DNA of 64,000 nt from an uncultured Burkholderiales bacterium (GTDB lineage Bacteria > Pseudomonadota > Gammaproteobacteria > Burkholderiales > Burkholderiaceae_C), in the NCBI GenBank assembly GCA_903932865.1, contig CAIZHQ010000016.1, positions 558,001 through 622,000 on the forward strand, written 5' to 3'. Numbering within the stretch: position 1 is the first letter of the stretch; every line of letters starts with the position of its first letter. The notes beneath the pieces were generated by a model that saw nothing but the letters and a program-made list of their open reading frames with translations, searched no databases and had not been told where the DNA came from. The translations under genes and the position numbers were made by a program. Shown here one piece after another: positions 1-8,441 of this stretch.

Positions 1-9
1 TGCCAAGTT

Positions 10-525
10 TCAAGGGCGCTGACGCAGCAGCATCTCGTCGCGCCGGATTTCCACGTCAAAATGTTTCAGGAAAGCTTGGCCCAGCAGCGCTTGTTCGGGC
101 GGCATGCCGGTCAGGCCCACGGTCACGCTGGCATCGTTGAGCACCAGGTGCCCCGCCCGCACGGGCACATTGCGCACCAGTTGGCCGGGGCGCTGGCCGT
201 TGGCGGTGTGCAAGGTGATGATTTGGCCTGCTGGCAGCCCAGCCTGCGTGGCCAGCGCTTGGCTCACGCTGACGTGGCTGGCCCCGGTGTCCACCAAAAA
301 GCGCACGGGCTGGCGGTTGACTTCGCCATCGACATGAAAATGCCCGTCGCGCTGGCGCGGAATGACCAGATCGCCCGAGCTGAGCGCATAGGGCTTGAGG
401 CTGGCCTGGCGCTTTTGCTCCATCTGGTCAAACACCAGGTACAGCGCCCCGGCCACGACCAGCCAAACGACAGCGATGGCGAAGGCGCCGAGGCGGGCGG
501 TTTTGTGGTGAGAGGGGCTGGACAT
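10..525 (-). CDS. Membrane-anchored retropepsin-like aspartic protease (TIGR02281-type)
   Basis: A 171-residue protein with one N-terminal membrane helix (about residues 12-33) followed by a single retropepsin-like domain. The aspartic protease signature DTGAS is at residues 79-83 and the second conserved element, ALLGQAFL, is near 146-153. Bacterial proteins of this clan are half the size of pepsins and act as dimers; the anchor places the domain in the periplasm. Substrate is unknown. It follows the response regulator on the same strand after about 160 bases, so it may or may not be cotranscribed. No clear Shine-Dalgarno precedes the ATG. Confidence 0.85.
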   Translation of the reverse strand: MSSPSHHKTARLGAFAIAVVWLVVAGALYLVFDQMEQKRQASLKPYALSSGDLVIPRQRDGHFHVDGEVNRQPVRFLVDTGASHVSVSQALATQAGLPAGQIITLHTANGQRPGQLVRNVPVRAGHLVLNDASVTVGLTGMPPEQALLGQAFLKHFDVEIRRDEMLLRQRP

Positions 526-686
526 GGGCGGGCGGGTGAGCTTGTGAATTAGAGGCTGTTTCTGGAGGCTGTTTCAGGCTGCCTGAGCGTAACCTGTTCA
601 GAGGTGGTCTCCGATCAGCACACTCTCAGATGCCCTTTCGCCCACGGGGTGGGCTCCTACAAAAAACCCCCCTCAGACCAGGCACC

Positions 687-1532
687 TCACATCGCTTTGA
701 ACAAATGGGCGTACAGGCGGCTCACGGCCAGGGTGTCGGCATGGCCTTTGAGGCGCAGGCTCAGGCGGCCCGTGTCGTCGCGGGTGACGCTGTCGATGGC
801 GCTGGCGCGCACCACAGAGCCCCGGTGGATTTGCCAGAACACTTGCGCATCGAGTCGCTGCATGAGTTCTTTGAGCGGGGTACGCAGCAGCACTTCTGCG
901 CCGTCCAGCGTGAACACGCGCACGTACTTGTCGGCGGCCTCCAGGCGCAGCACCTCGGCCACGGGCACCATGCGCAGCTGCTTGCCCACGCTGGCCTGCA
1001 GCAGCTGCAGTGGGGGCAAGGCGAGATCCGGGTGATGGGGGCGCTGGGGGTGGGTGGTTTCGAGGCGCAAGCTGAGCAGGGTGCGCAGTTGGGCCAGCAC
1101 CGGGTCTTGTTGCAGGTCAGGGGTGGTGTTGTGTTGGGTGCGTTGCTGCAGGGCGTTTTGCAGCCGCGTCACGGTTTGCAGCAGTCGCTCGGTCCGCACG
1201 GGTTTGAGCACGTAGTCCACGGCCTGCGCTTCGAAGGCTTGGATAGCGTATTGGTCGTAGGCGGTCACAAAAACCAGCAGCGGAAAGGGCGTGCCACTGG
1301 GCCATTCTTCGGCCAACTCGGCTGCGGCTTCGAGCCCGCTTTGGCCGGGCATGCGGATGTCAAAAAACAGCACGTCGGGGCGGTGTTGCAGCGCCAGTTG
1401 CACGGCGCTCAGACCGTCCCCTGCGGTGGCCACGATGTGGATGTCGGGCCACAAAGCGCGCAGTTCATTTGCCAGGGTTTGCGCCAGCAGGGGCTCGTCT
1501 TCGGCGATCAGGGCGGTGGCGGGTGTGTTCAT
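687..1532 (-). CDS. LytTR-family response regulator
   Basis: A 281-residue two-component regulator. The receiver domain (about 5-120) has the acidic pair E11/D12, phosphoacceptor Asp58 in LFFDIRMPG, Thr90 and Lys110. A linker rich in Gln, Thr and Pro leads to a C-terminal LytTR DNA-binding domain (about 180-281). The start is set by an ATGA overlap: its ATG shares bases 1529-1532 with the TGA of the upstream kinase, so the two are translationally coupled. It is probably the partner of that kinase and regulates targets not obvious here. Confidence 0.9.
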   Translation of the reverse strand: MNTPATALIAEDEPLLAQTLANELRALWPDIHIVATAGDGLSAVQLALQHRPDVLFFDIRMPGQSGLEAAAELAEEWPSGTPFPLLVFVTAYDQYAIQAFEAQAVDYVLKPVRTERLLQTVTRLQNALQQRTQHNTTPDLQQDPVLAQLRTLLSLRLETTHPQRPHHPDLALPPLQLLQASVGKQLRMVPVAEVLRLEAADKYVRVFTLDGAEVLLRTPLKELMQRLDAQVFWQIHRGSVVRASAIDSVTRDDTGRLSLRLKGHADTLAVSRLYAHLFKAM

Positions 1533-2656
1533 GCGGTTGGCGTTGTTAAAGGCAATGTCAGCACCACGCAGGTGCCGCCCATGGGCAAGGAGCTGATGTG
1601 CATACCCGCGCGTGGGCCATACAGGGTGTGTATGCGCTGGCGCACGTGGCTCAAACCCCATGAAGGTCCGGCCTGTGCGCCGTCTGCCTGCAGCGGTCGG
1701 GCTGCATCGGCCAGTGCCAGCTCGCTGATGCCGCAGCCGTTGTCGCGCACCGTCAGCACCAGTTGTTCGCCATTGGCGCGGGCCTGCACCTCGATGCGGC
1801 CACCGCTGACTTGGGGCTCAAGGCCGTGGCGAATGGCGTTTTCTACCAGCGGCTGCAGGATGAAGCGCGGCACCGTTGCGGTTTCGAGTGTGGGCGGCAA
1901 GTCCAGCTCAAACGCCATGCGTGGCCCCATGCGGATCGCCATCAGGCTAAGGTAATCGCCCAAGCGTGAGAACTCATCGCCTAGCGGGTGCAGCGCTTGG
2001 TGTACGGGCAGTCGCGTGGCCTGCAGCGTGGTGCGCAGGTAGTCGTTCAGGTGGTCCAGCATGGCATGGGCGCGTGCCGTGTCTTGCCCGATCAATGCCC
2101 GCAAATGCGCCAGGGTGTTGAACAGCATGTGTGGCTCCAGCTGCGATTGCAGCAGCATCAGCTGGGCCTGTGTCACCTCGTTGGCCAGCGATTCAGCCTT
2201 GCCGCGTTGGCTGAAATACGCGACGAAGGCGATGCTGATGGCAAGGGTGCTGACCATCAGGCCCAAAAAGCGGTTGCGATTGAGGTACCACAACTCCCAG
2301 GTAGACCAGCCGGCATAGGCGTCGCCCACCAGCGTGCCCAAGACATAGCCCAACGGAATGCCCACCAAGAGCATGAGCGTGGCGGGCAGGGCGGGCGGCC
2401 AGTAGTAGGGCGCGGGTGAGCGCAGCAGGCGCTTGAAGGCAAAGCGCGTCACATCGGTCAGCAGCCAAATGAAGGTGGAGATAGCGTAGGCGTAGACCAG
2501 CGACACATCGATGGCGCTGGGGTGTCCTTTGGCCAGGTTGCCGTTCCATGTGGCCAAGCCGATCAATAAGGCCACGGCCCAAACGACCAGCAAGCGCTGG
2601 AGCAAGGGGCGACGGTGCTGGGCTGGGAGCCATACAAGAAGTGGGTATGTGGTCAT
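1529..2656 (-). CDS. LytS/YehU-type membrane sensor histidine kinase
   Basis: A 375-residue sensor with about four membrane helices in the first 150 residues and no obvious periplasmic or PAS sensor domain. The His_kinase (PF06580) phosphoacceptor region is SQLEPHMLFNTL with His176, followed by a HATPase domain with an N-box (PLVENAIRHG) and a G-box (DNGCG). It overlaps the response regulator by 4 bases at its end and the secreted hydrolase gene by 4 bases at its start (2653-2656), so all three are one translationally coupled unit. The signal it senses is unknown. Confidence 0.9.
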   Translation of the reverse strand: MTTYPLLVWLPAQHRRPLLQRLLVVWAVALLIGLATWNGNLAKGHPSAIDVSLVYAYAISTFIWLLTDVTRFAFKRLLRSPAPYYWPPALPATLMLLVGIPLGYVLGTLVGDAYAGWSTWELWYLNRNRFLGLMVSTLAISIAFVAYFSQRGKAESLANEVTQAQLMLLQSQLEPHMLFNTLAHLRALIGQDTARAHAMLDHLNDYLRTTLQATRLPVHQALHPLGDEFSRLGDYLSLMAIRMGPRMAFELDLPPTLETATVPRFILQPLVENAIRHGLEPQVSGGRIEVQARANGEQLVLTVRDNGCGISELALADAARPLQADGAQAGPSWGLSHVRQRIHTLYGPRAGMHISSLPMGGTCVVLTLPLTTPTA

Positions 2657-3753
2657 GGCTGAGAGAGCTTTTGTTGAAAGAATAACGCGATCTGGGCGAA
2701 AGCTTTTTGGCGGTCTGCGTCGGTGAAAGCAGGGTTGGGCATGCCGCCGCGCATCTGGGTGGCGCCCACGGTTTGGGCCAATTTGGCAGGCCAGGGTGAT
2801 AGCCAGTCAAAGTGGCCCGCTTGCGGATGGTCCGACAGGGTGGTGCAGCTTGTGCAGTGTTTCAGCACATGATGGCTGTGGAAGCGGGGCAGCAGTACGC
2901 CGTCATCGCCCGATGTGCTCAAGGCCACGGGGATTCGGATTCGCGCGAGGCTGTCGGGGGTGAAGATGACCCCGACGGGCACGGAGAGGCTGACGGCTGC
3001 CACACGGGGGTCGGGGCGTGGGTCTGGTGCTTCGATGCTTTTTCCGCCAAAGCTCACTTTCAAATTGGCTGGCATGTACTGCTCGGGTGCACCGCGTGCC
3101 ATCTCAAATTGGCGTCTGCGTTGGGTTTGCAGTTTAGGAAGCTGTCCCAAGCCGTTCAGACAAAAACCGATGTCTTCGTCCAGGTTCTGCGCACAGTGCT
3201 GGATCAAATTCAGCATGCGCCACTGCGCCCCGGCCAGCACCAGGCCGGCCACACCGCCTGCCGACATGCCGTGCACGCCCACGCGGCGGGTGTCCACCAG
3301 CGGACCGAGGGCTGGATCACGCTCTACCGCGTCGATGGCCTCGCTCACGTCTTGGGGGCGGGTTTTCCAGCTCTCGGGACCAGCGCGGCTGAAGTCTTGC
3401 CAGTTGTCGCCTCGGTGTTCGGGCTGGGCCACCACAAAACCGGCGCGGGCCAGTGTGGCGGCCAGCGTGTGGTCGGGCAGGGCGCTGCCCGCGCTGCCGT
3501 GCGACAGCACAATCAGCGTCCGCTTGCCCGATGCCGCAGCCAAAGGTGATGCATTGTTGGCCACTTGTACCGTGAAGCTGCCTTGGTTGTGGGGCTGAAC
3601 CGCTGCCTCTGTGGGGTAGATCAAGGTGATGGACATGCCGCCAGACTGGATTTGGCGCATGCCCACAGAGGTGACTTGGGCCTGGCTGGCGCTGGCGGCC
3701 AGCAAGCTGAAGGCGCAAGCCATGCGGGTGAAGGTTTGGAGAGGGATGTTCAT
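2653..3753 (-). CDS. Secreted dienelactone-hydrolase-like alpha/beta hydrolase
   Basis: A 366-residue exported hydrolase with a signal peptide cleaved near ASASQA (residue 26). It has an oxyanion-hole region LIVLSHGSAGS at about 80-90, the nucleophile elbow GMSAGG with Ser164, and a C-terminal His in QAGHFDW. The fold resembles the predicted dienelactone hydrolases of COG4188 and PAF-acetylhydrolase-like enzymes; the substrate cannot be read from sequence. Its stop codon overlaps the start of the sensor kinase, which suggests the hydrolase and the two-component system share a physiological role. Confidence 0.8.
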   Translation of the reverse strand: MNIPLQTFTRMACAFSLLAASASQAQVTSVGMRQIQSGGMSITLIYPTEAAVQPHNQGSFTVQVANNASPLAAASGKRTLIVLSHGSAGSALPDHTLAATLARAGFVVAQPEHRGDNWQDFSRAGPESWKTRPQDVSEAIDAVERDPALGPLVDTRRVGVHGMSAGGVAGLVLAGAQWRMLNLIQHCAQNLDEDIGFCLNGLGQLPKLQTQRRRQFEMARGAPEQYMPANLKVSFGGKSIEAPDPRPDPRVAAVSLSVPVGVIFTPDSLARIRIPVALSTSGDDGVLLPRFHSHHVLKHCTSCTTLSDHPQAGHFDWLSPWPAKLAQTVGATQMRGGMPNPAFTDADRQKAFAQIALFFQQKLSQP

Positions 3754-3763
3754 ACAGTTTCTT

Positions 3764-4249
3764 TCATTGAAGTTTCAAAAAACGCCAAACCCGAGCGATC
3801 ACGATGCCGGACAACAGCCCATACAAGGCGCTGATGCCGATGACCGCTGGCACGCTGCGCAGGGTTTCTGGCGCGATGGCGTTCAGCGTGCCCACGACAA
3901 ATTTGCAGGCAAAGATGGCCATGAACAAAGCCAGTGGCCACCAACTGCCGGGCAAGGAAAAACGCTGTGTGGCGGGGTTGTAGCTGGCCCCAGCGGGAGC
4001 GTCACTTTGTCTTGAGGCCCAGATCACAAACAGGCCTGTGAGTGCCCAACTGATCAGCGCGATGGCCAACCAAGGCGTGGGCCACCAAAGTTGAACCACG
4101 CTGATCAAGGTCACAACGGTCAACGCGACTTTCACACCCAACAGTTGCAGCTTGTGCACTTGCCGGGTGCGGGTTTGGAGCCAACCCAGCGCGACCAAGC
4201 CGATGAACAGGCCGAAAACCCAGAAGGGGATGTGTTGGAGAAAGTGCAT
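3764..4249 (-). CDS. Small integral membrane protein, DUF6622-like
   Basis: A 161-residue protein with about five hydrophobic helices. I use the ATG at 4249 (MHFLQHIPFWVFG): sequence upstream in this frame is antisense-like and lies inside the neighbouring DUF2306 gene. The family appears to match DUF6622, which has no assigned function. It sits 10 bases upstream of the secreted hydrolase and 11 bases downstream of the DUF2306 gene, so it belongs to the same five-gene operon. Confidence 0.7.
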   Translation of the reverse strand: MHFLQHIPFWVFGLFIGLVALGWLQTRTRQVHKLQLLGVKVALTVVTLISVVQLWWPTPWLAIALISWALTGLFVIWASRQSDAPAGASYNPATQRFSLPGSWWPLALFMAIFACKFVVGTLNAIAPETLRSVPAVIGISALYGLLSGIVIARVWRFLKLQ

Positions 4250-4260
4250 GTTTGTCCCTT

Positions 4261-4674
4261 TCAAAGCCAGCCAAGGTTTTGGCTCCACAACAGGTCGCCC
4301 AAGTAGCGCCCAGGCAGCAAAGTGAAGCCGCCTGTGACGATGCAGGCCCAGAAATACAGCTGTTTCATGGTTCTGCGGTGACCGGGGATGTTGCCTTGGG
4401 CCAAATACCGGAAGGCCCGGTACAGGCTGAACAGGGTGAGCGGAATGAGCAAATGGATGGGCGTGTAGCCCCAGAGGTTGGGCAGCCGGAAGTCGCGGAT
4501 GAACAAGCCTGTAAGTGCCGCTCCCAGCATGCAGGTGACCCAGGCGTAGCCCAAGGCGCGGTGCAGTTGTGGGCGAAGGGTGGAGCCCATGCGGGCCCAG
4601 AGGACCCAAGGGCCGATGGCGACGGCGCTGAGCGCCAGGCTCATGTGGACGGCGATGGTGGGCGTGAGTTGCAC
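4261..4674 (-). CDS. DUF2306-type membrane protein
   Basis: A 137-residue membrane protein with four helices and the spaced His and Trp residues typical of DUF2306 (HRALGYAWV, WGYTPIHLL, HRRTMKQLYFWA). Function is unknown; similar proteins are sometimes linked to haem or redox membrane systems, which is inference only. The start is a GTG, chosen because a perfect AGGAGG lies six bases upstream. It is the first gene of the operon that ends with the two-component system. Confidence 0.75.
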   Translation of the reverse strand: MQLTPTIAVHMSLALSAVAIGPWVLWARMGSTLRPQLHRALGYAWVTCMLGAALTGLFIRDFRLPNLWGYTPIHLLIPLTLFSLYRAFRYLAQGNIPGHRRTMKQLYFWACIVTGGFTLLPGRYLGDLLWSQNLGWL

Positions 4675-4680
4675 GGTTTT

Positions 4681-4686
4681 CCTCCT
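4681..4686 (-). promoter_or_regulatory. Consensus ribosome binding site fixing a GTG start
   Basis: On the minus strand this reads AGGAGG, six bases before the GTG at 4674. It is a full match to the 16S tail and decides the start of the DUF2306 gene. Confidence 0.75.
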
Positions 4687-4880
4687 GAATTATTGCTTGT
4701 GCCTGCACTGTGGCGTGCCAGGAGCCCCTTATCAATGCGTATGCGACGGCTGACCGTTCAAGCGGCGCGAGATGCCATGGGCGGGTGTGAATGGCTAAAT
4801 CAAATGAGCGTGTGTTTTGAATTGGAGGAGGGCGTCACCCCTAAGCAACGATAATCCCCCAGATTTTTCGAGGAGCGTTT

Positions 4881-5705
4881 GTGGACCTGATGTTGTTGCT
4901 GAAAGCCGCCGTGATGGGCGTGGTCGAGGGTTTGACCGAGTTCTTGCCGATCTCGTCCACCGGGCATTTGATTTTGGCCGGGGCTTTGCTGGGCTTTGAC
5001 GATGACAAGGCCAAGGTGTTCGACATCGCCATCCAGACGGGCGCGATTTTGGCGGTGATCATTGTGTATTGGCAAAAGATCAGCTCCACGGTGCGGGCCT
5101 TGCCGCACAGCGCCGATGCCCAGCGTTTCGCTTTGAATGTGTTCATCGCCTTTGTGCCTGCTGTGATCTTGGGTTTGATGTTTGGCAAGGCCATCAAGGC
5201 GAACCTGTTCACCCCCGAGGTGGTGGCCACCACCTTCATCATCGGTGGCTTCATCATCTTGTGGGCCGAGCGCAGGCAGGCCGCCGCTGTGCGCATTGGC
5301 GAGGTGGAAGACATGCGTTGGCAAGATGCGCTCAAGGTGGGTTTGGTGCAGTGCCTGGCCATGATTCCGGGCACCAGCCGCAGCGGTGCGACCATCATCG
5401 GCGGCATGCTGCTGGGCATGTCGCGCAAGGCGGCGACCGACTTTTCTTTTTATCTGGCGATCCCCACGCTGATTGGCGCCGGGGCTTACAGCCTGTACAA
5501 AGACCGCGCTTTGCTCAGCATGGCCGATGTGCCCATGTTTGCGGTGGGATTGGTTTTTTCGTTTTTGAGCGCTTGGGTGTGCGTGCGTTGGTTGCTCAAG
5601 TTCATCTCGACCAACAGCTTTGAGGTGTTTGCCTGGTATCGGATCGTGTTCGGTCTGGTGGTGCTGGGCACCAGCTACTTTGGGTTGGTGACCTGGGCGG
5701 CTTGA
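4881..5705 (+). CDS. uppP: Undecaprenyl-diphosphatase UppP (BacA)
   Basis: A 274-residue integral membrane phosphatase that removes one phosphate from undecaprenyl pyrophosphate so that the lipid carrier for peptidoglycan and other envelope polymers can be reused. Both signature motifs are present: [15 protein letters not shown] (about 16-30) and [13 protein letters not shown] (163-175, with the catalytic Arg167). About eight helices are visible and the length is normal. The start is a GTG preceded by GAGGAGC at 4870-4876. It is monocistronic by spacing. Confidence 0.95.
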   Translation: MDLMLLLKAAVMGVVEGLTEFLPISSTGHLILAGALLGFDDDKAKVFDIAIQTGAILAVIIVYWQKISSTVRALPHSADAQRFALNVFIAFVPAVILGLMFGKAIKANLFTPEVVATTFIIGGFIILWAERRQAAAVRIGEVEDMRWQDALKVGLVQCLAMIPGTSRSGATIIGGMLLGMSRKAATDFSFYLAIPTLIGAGAYSLYKDRALLSMADVPMFAVGLVFSFLSAWVCVRWLLKFISTNSFEVFAWYRIVFGLVVLGTSYFGLVTWAA

Positions 5706-5828
5706 TCGGGTTTTTTTGGGGACCTTTGTGGGGTGAACCTAGGCGACATGCCGCTTTATGGGCCGCACCCAGAATGAAAGTTCTTTTTTTGACGCATCTT
5801 GTCGATGCGTTTGTTCAAAGTCCCCTGC

Positions 5829-7052
5829 ATGTCTGAAACCATGTCCGCCTCTTTTCGCCGTCTGGCCTGGTCCAATTTGCTGGCCCAGTCGGCCGAGCAG
5901 CTGAGTCTGGCGGCTGTGCCCATCGTGGCGGTGCTGTTGCTGCAGGCCGGTCCCGGTGAAATTGGTTTGCTGGCCTCCATTCAGTCGCTGCCGTTTTTGC
6001 TGCTGTCCATGCCGCTGGGCCTGCTGGCCGACCGCACTTCGCGCACGCGTTTGATGGCCCTGGCCGAGACACTGCGTGCCTTGGCTTTGTTGTTGTTGCT
6101 GGCGCTGATTGTCACCGGTAAGGTGTCGATTGCGGCTTTGGCCATCATTGGTTTCATGGCGGCGGTGGGCACGGTGGCCTTCAGCGTGGCAGCGCCTTCG
6201 CTGGTGCCCGCGCTGGTGCAGGTCGATGGCTTGGCGCAGGCCAATGGGCGGTTGGAGTTGGCACGCAGCGCGGCGTTTGCGGCAGGCCCGGCTTTGGCGG
6301 GGGCCTTGATCGCGTGGACCGGGGCGTCGGCGGCGTTCGTGTTGTCGGGCATGTTGTCGGTGGCGGCGGTGTTGTGCTTGCGTGGCATCCACGAGCCTGA
6401 CCGCGCGGCCATGCCTGCACGCCATCCGTTGCTGGAGTTGCAAGACGGGGCCAAGTGGGTGTGGCAAAGCGACTTGCTCCGGCCCATGGTGTTTTGCTCG
6501 ATTGCCTGGAATATTTCTTGGTTCATGCTGCAAGCGGCCTATGTGCCCTATGCCATCCACGACCTGGGGCTGGACGCCAGTGGCGTGGGCGTGACGCTGG
6601 CGTTGTATGGCGTGGGCATGATCTTGGGGGCATTGCTGGCGCCGCGTGTGGTGCGGGCGCTGCCGTTTGGGCAGGCGATTTTGCTGGGGCCTTATTTCTC
6701 AGTGTTGGCCGCGTTCACCATGGCGCTGACCCTGTATTGGCCGCAGGGCTGGCTGGCGGCGCTGTCTTATTTTTTCTTTGGGGTGGGGCCCATCATCTGG
6801 ACCATCACTTCCACCACGCTGCGTCAGACGGTCACGCCTCGCGCCATGATCGGGCGGGTCACGTCGATCAACATCGTGGCCAGCACGGGCGCGCGTCCGC
6901 TGGGTGCGGCGCTGGGCGGTGTGGTGGGGGTGAGCTTTCCGGTGTCGGTCAGCCTGTGGTGTGTGGTGTTGGGCTTTGGACTGCAGGCCATCATCATCAG
7001 CGCGTCCAAGGTGCGCACGCTCAAGCGCTTGCCTGAGCCTTTGCCCGATTGA
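5829..7052 (+). CDS. MFS transporter (DHA-type exporter fold)
   Basis: A 407-residue, 12-helix major facilitator protein. The cytoplasmic loop 2-3 motif GLLADRTSRTRLM (about 62-74) matches MFS motif A in degenerate form. The closest general type is the MFS_3/enterobactin-exporter-like group; the substrate is unknown. The frame is open from 5799 with a TTG and from 5805 with an ATG; I chose the ATG at 5829 because MSETMSASFRRLAWSN resembles family N-termini, but no start has a good Shine-Dalgarno. The next gene begins 25 bases downstream. Confidence 0.8.
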   Translation: MSETMSASFRRLAWSNLLAQSAEQLSLAAVPIVAVLLLQAGPGEIGLLASIQSLPFLLLSMPLGLLADRTSRTRLMALAETLRALALLLLLALIVTGKVSIAALAIIGFMAAVGTVAFSVAAPSLVPALVQVDGLAQANGRLELARSAAFAAGPALAGALIAWTGASAAFVLSGMLSVAAVLCLRGIHEPDRAAMPARHPLLELQDGAKWVWQSDLLRPMVFCSIAWNISWFMLQAAYVPYAIHDLGLDASGVGVTLALYGVGMILGALLAPRVVRALPFGQAILLGPYFSVLAAFTMALTLYWPQGWLAALSYFFFGVGPIIWTITSTTLRQTVTPRAMIGRVTSINIVASTGARPLGAALGGVVGVSFPVSVSLWCVVLGFGLQAIIISASKVRTLKRLPEPLPD

Positions 7053-7077
7053 TTTTAAAAACGAAGGAGACCAGTGC

Positions 7078-7575
7078 ATGCAACAAGCCGAGTTTGAAGA
7101 ATTGCTCAAGCGGTTTTCGGCCGCCGCCGAAGCGGGCGATGGCGAGGCCTTTGCGCAGTGCTTCACGCCAGACGGCACTTACCACGACTACATCTACGGC
7201 GACCACACGGGCCGCGCCGACATCGCCCACATGATGAACGACCTGTTTCATCGCGATGCGGGGCCCGATTACCGCTGGGAGATGTTTGAGCCCGTGTGCA
7301 ATGGGCAGTTGGCCTATGCGCGGTCTTTATCGAGCTTCACCTCGAAGGTGCCCGAGTTTGCGGGGCGGCAGGTGGTGATCGACGGCATCAGCCGCTTTGA
7401 GTTGCGTGACGGGCTGATTGGCGACTACAGCGAGTCGGTCAATGGCGGCGTGGCCATGGTGCAGCTGGGGGTGGCAGCGCCGCGCCTGGAAAAGGTGCTC
7501 AAGCGCTGGAGCCAGCAGTTGATCGACCAGCCTGCGACCCAAGCGTTTCTGGCCCGTGGCAAGCGCACGGTGTGA
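7078..7575 (+). CDS. NTF2/SnoaL-like domain protein
   Basis: A 165-residue single-domain protein of the NTF2-like cone fold: an N-terminal helix (FEELLKRFSAAAEAGDGEAF), then a DGTYHDYIYGDHTGRADI segment typical of SnoaL-like proteins that bind small molecules. The ATG follows a good AGGAGA six bases upstream (7066-7071). It lies between the MFS gene and an enoyl-CoA hydratase gene, all on one strand with gaps of 25 and 31 bases, so a small operon for export and breakdown of an organic compound is plausible. No specific substrate is evident. Confidence 0.8.
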   Translation: MQQAEFEELLKRFSAAAEAGDGEAFAQCFTPDGTYHDYIYGDHTGRADIAHMMNDLFHRDAGPDYRWEMFEPVCNGQLAYARSLSSFTSKVPEFAGRQVVIDGISRFELRDGLIGDYSESVNGGVAMVQLGVAAPRLEKVLKRWSQQLIDQPATQAFLARGKRTV

Positions 7576-7606
7576 GTTGTTTCATGTTTCTTTGAAAGGC
7601 CAAGCC

Positions 7607-8419
7607 ATGAGTTACCAAGACATCCTCTACAACGTCGAACACCGCATCGCGACCATCACCTTGAACCGGCCGGACAAGCTCAACGCCTGGACGCACGTCA
7701 TGGAGCGCGAGGTGCGCCAGGCCATGGACGTTGCAGCCGCTGACGAGGGCGTGCGCGCCATCGTGCTCACGGGGGCAGGGCGGGGCTTTTGCGCTGGGGC
7801 CGACATGGATTTGCTCAACGGCCTGGACCCGAGCGACATCACGGCCACCACTTGGACGAAACCTTTTGATGTGAACCAGCGGCTGGATTACCAGACGCGC
7901 TATGGGTATTACCCGGCGATTCCCAAGCCGGTGATCGGCATGCTCAACGGCGCAACGGCGGGCATTGGTCTGGTGCACGCCTTGTATTGCGACATCCGTT
8001 TTGCGGCGGACAACGCAGTGTTCACCACCGCGTTTTCCAGGCGCGGTTTGATTGCTGAGCATGGCCTGAGCTGGATGCTGCCCCGCATCGTGGGCCACGC
8101 CAATGCGATGGATTTGTTGCTGTCGGCCCGCAAGCTGCTGGCCCCTGAAGCGCAGGCCATGGGCTTGGTCAACAAGGTGTTTGCGCCACAAGCTTTGGCC
8201 GAAGCGACGTATGCCTATGTGCGCGATTTGGTGGACAACGTGTCGCCGCGCTCGATGGCCGTGATCAAGCGCCAGCAGTACGACGCACCCTTTCAGACGC
8301 TGGCAGAAAACACCCGTCAGGCCAATGCCGAGATGGCCCGCAGTTTTGAGAGTGAAGACTTTCGAGAAGGCGTGGCGCATTTCATGGAAAAACGCGCCCC
8401 GCAATTCACGGGCCAATGA
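7607..8419 (+). CDS. Enoyl-CoA hydratase/isomerase family protein
   Basis: A 270-residue crotonase-fold enzyme. Visible family features are LNRPDKLNAW near residue 25, the oxyanion-hole segment GRGFCAGADM (about 60-70) and the second oxyanion/active-site region around GATAGIGL and SRRGLIAEHGLSW, whose Glu is a candidate catalytic acid/base. Such enzymes hydrate trans-2-enoyl-CoA in fatty-acid or aromatic breakdown. The ATG at 7607 is preferred over an in-frame upstream start because homologues begin MSYQDI-like and the upstream residues overlap the previous gene. Confidence 0.88.
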   Translation: MSYQDILYNVEHRIATITLNRPDKLNAWTHVMEREVRQAMDVAAADEGVRAIVLTGAGRGFCAGADMDLLNGLDPSDITATTWTKPFDVNQRLDYQTRYGYYPAIPKPVIGMLNGATAGIGLVHALYCDIRFAADNAVFTTAFSRRGLIAEHGLSWMLPRIVGHANAMDLLLSARKLLAPEAQAMGLVNKVFAPQALAEATYAYVRDLVDNVSPRSMAVIKRQQYDAPFQTLAENTRQANAEMARSFESEDFREGVAHFMEKRAPQFTGQ

Positions 8420-8426
8420 GGGGGAC

Positions 8427-8441
8427 GCCGCTGGGTGCGGC
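8427..8441. terminator. Weak hairpin between convergent genes
   Basis: GCCGC and GCGGC (8427-8431 and 8437-8441) form a five-base-pair stem followed by TTATTT. It lies between the convergent enoyl-CoA hydratase and CoA-transferase genes and could be a weak terminator for the plus-strand operon. The T-tract is poor. Confidence 0.3.

Noticed and set aside
541..580. Tandem GGCTGTTTC repeat after the protease gene start
   Set aside because: Only two short copies with no symmetry or context that suggests a function.
630..1955. A 441-codon plus-strand frame across the two-component genes
   Set aside because: Antisense to two genes with complete catalytic motifs; no domain, signal or ribosome binding site.
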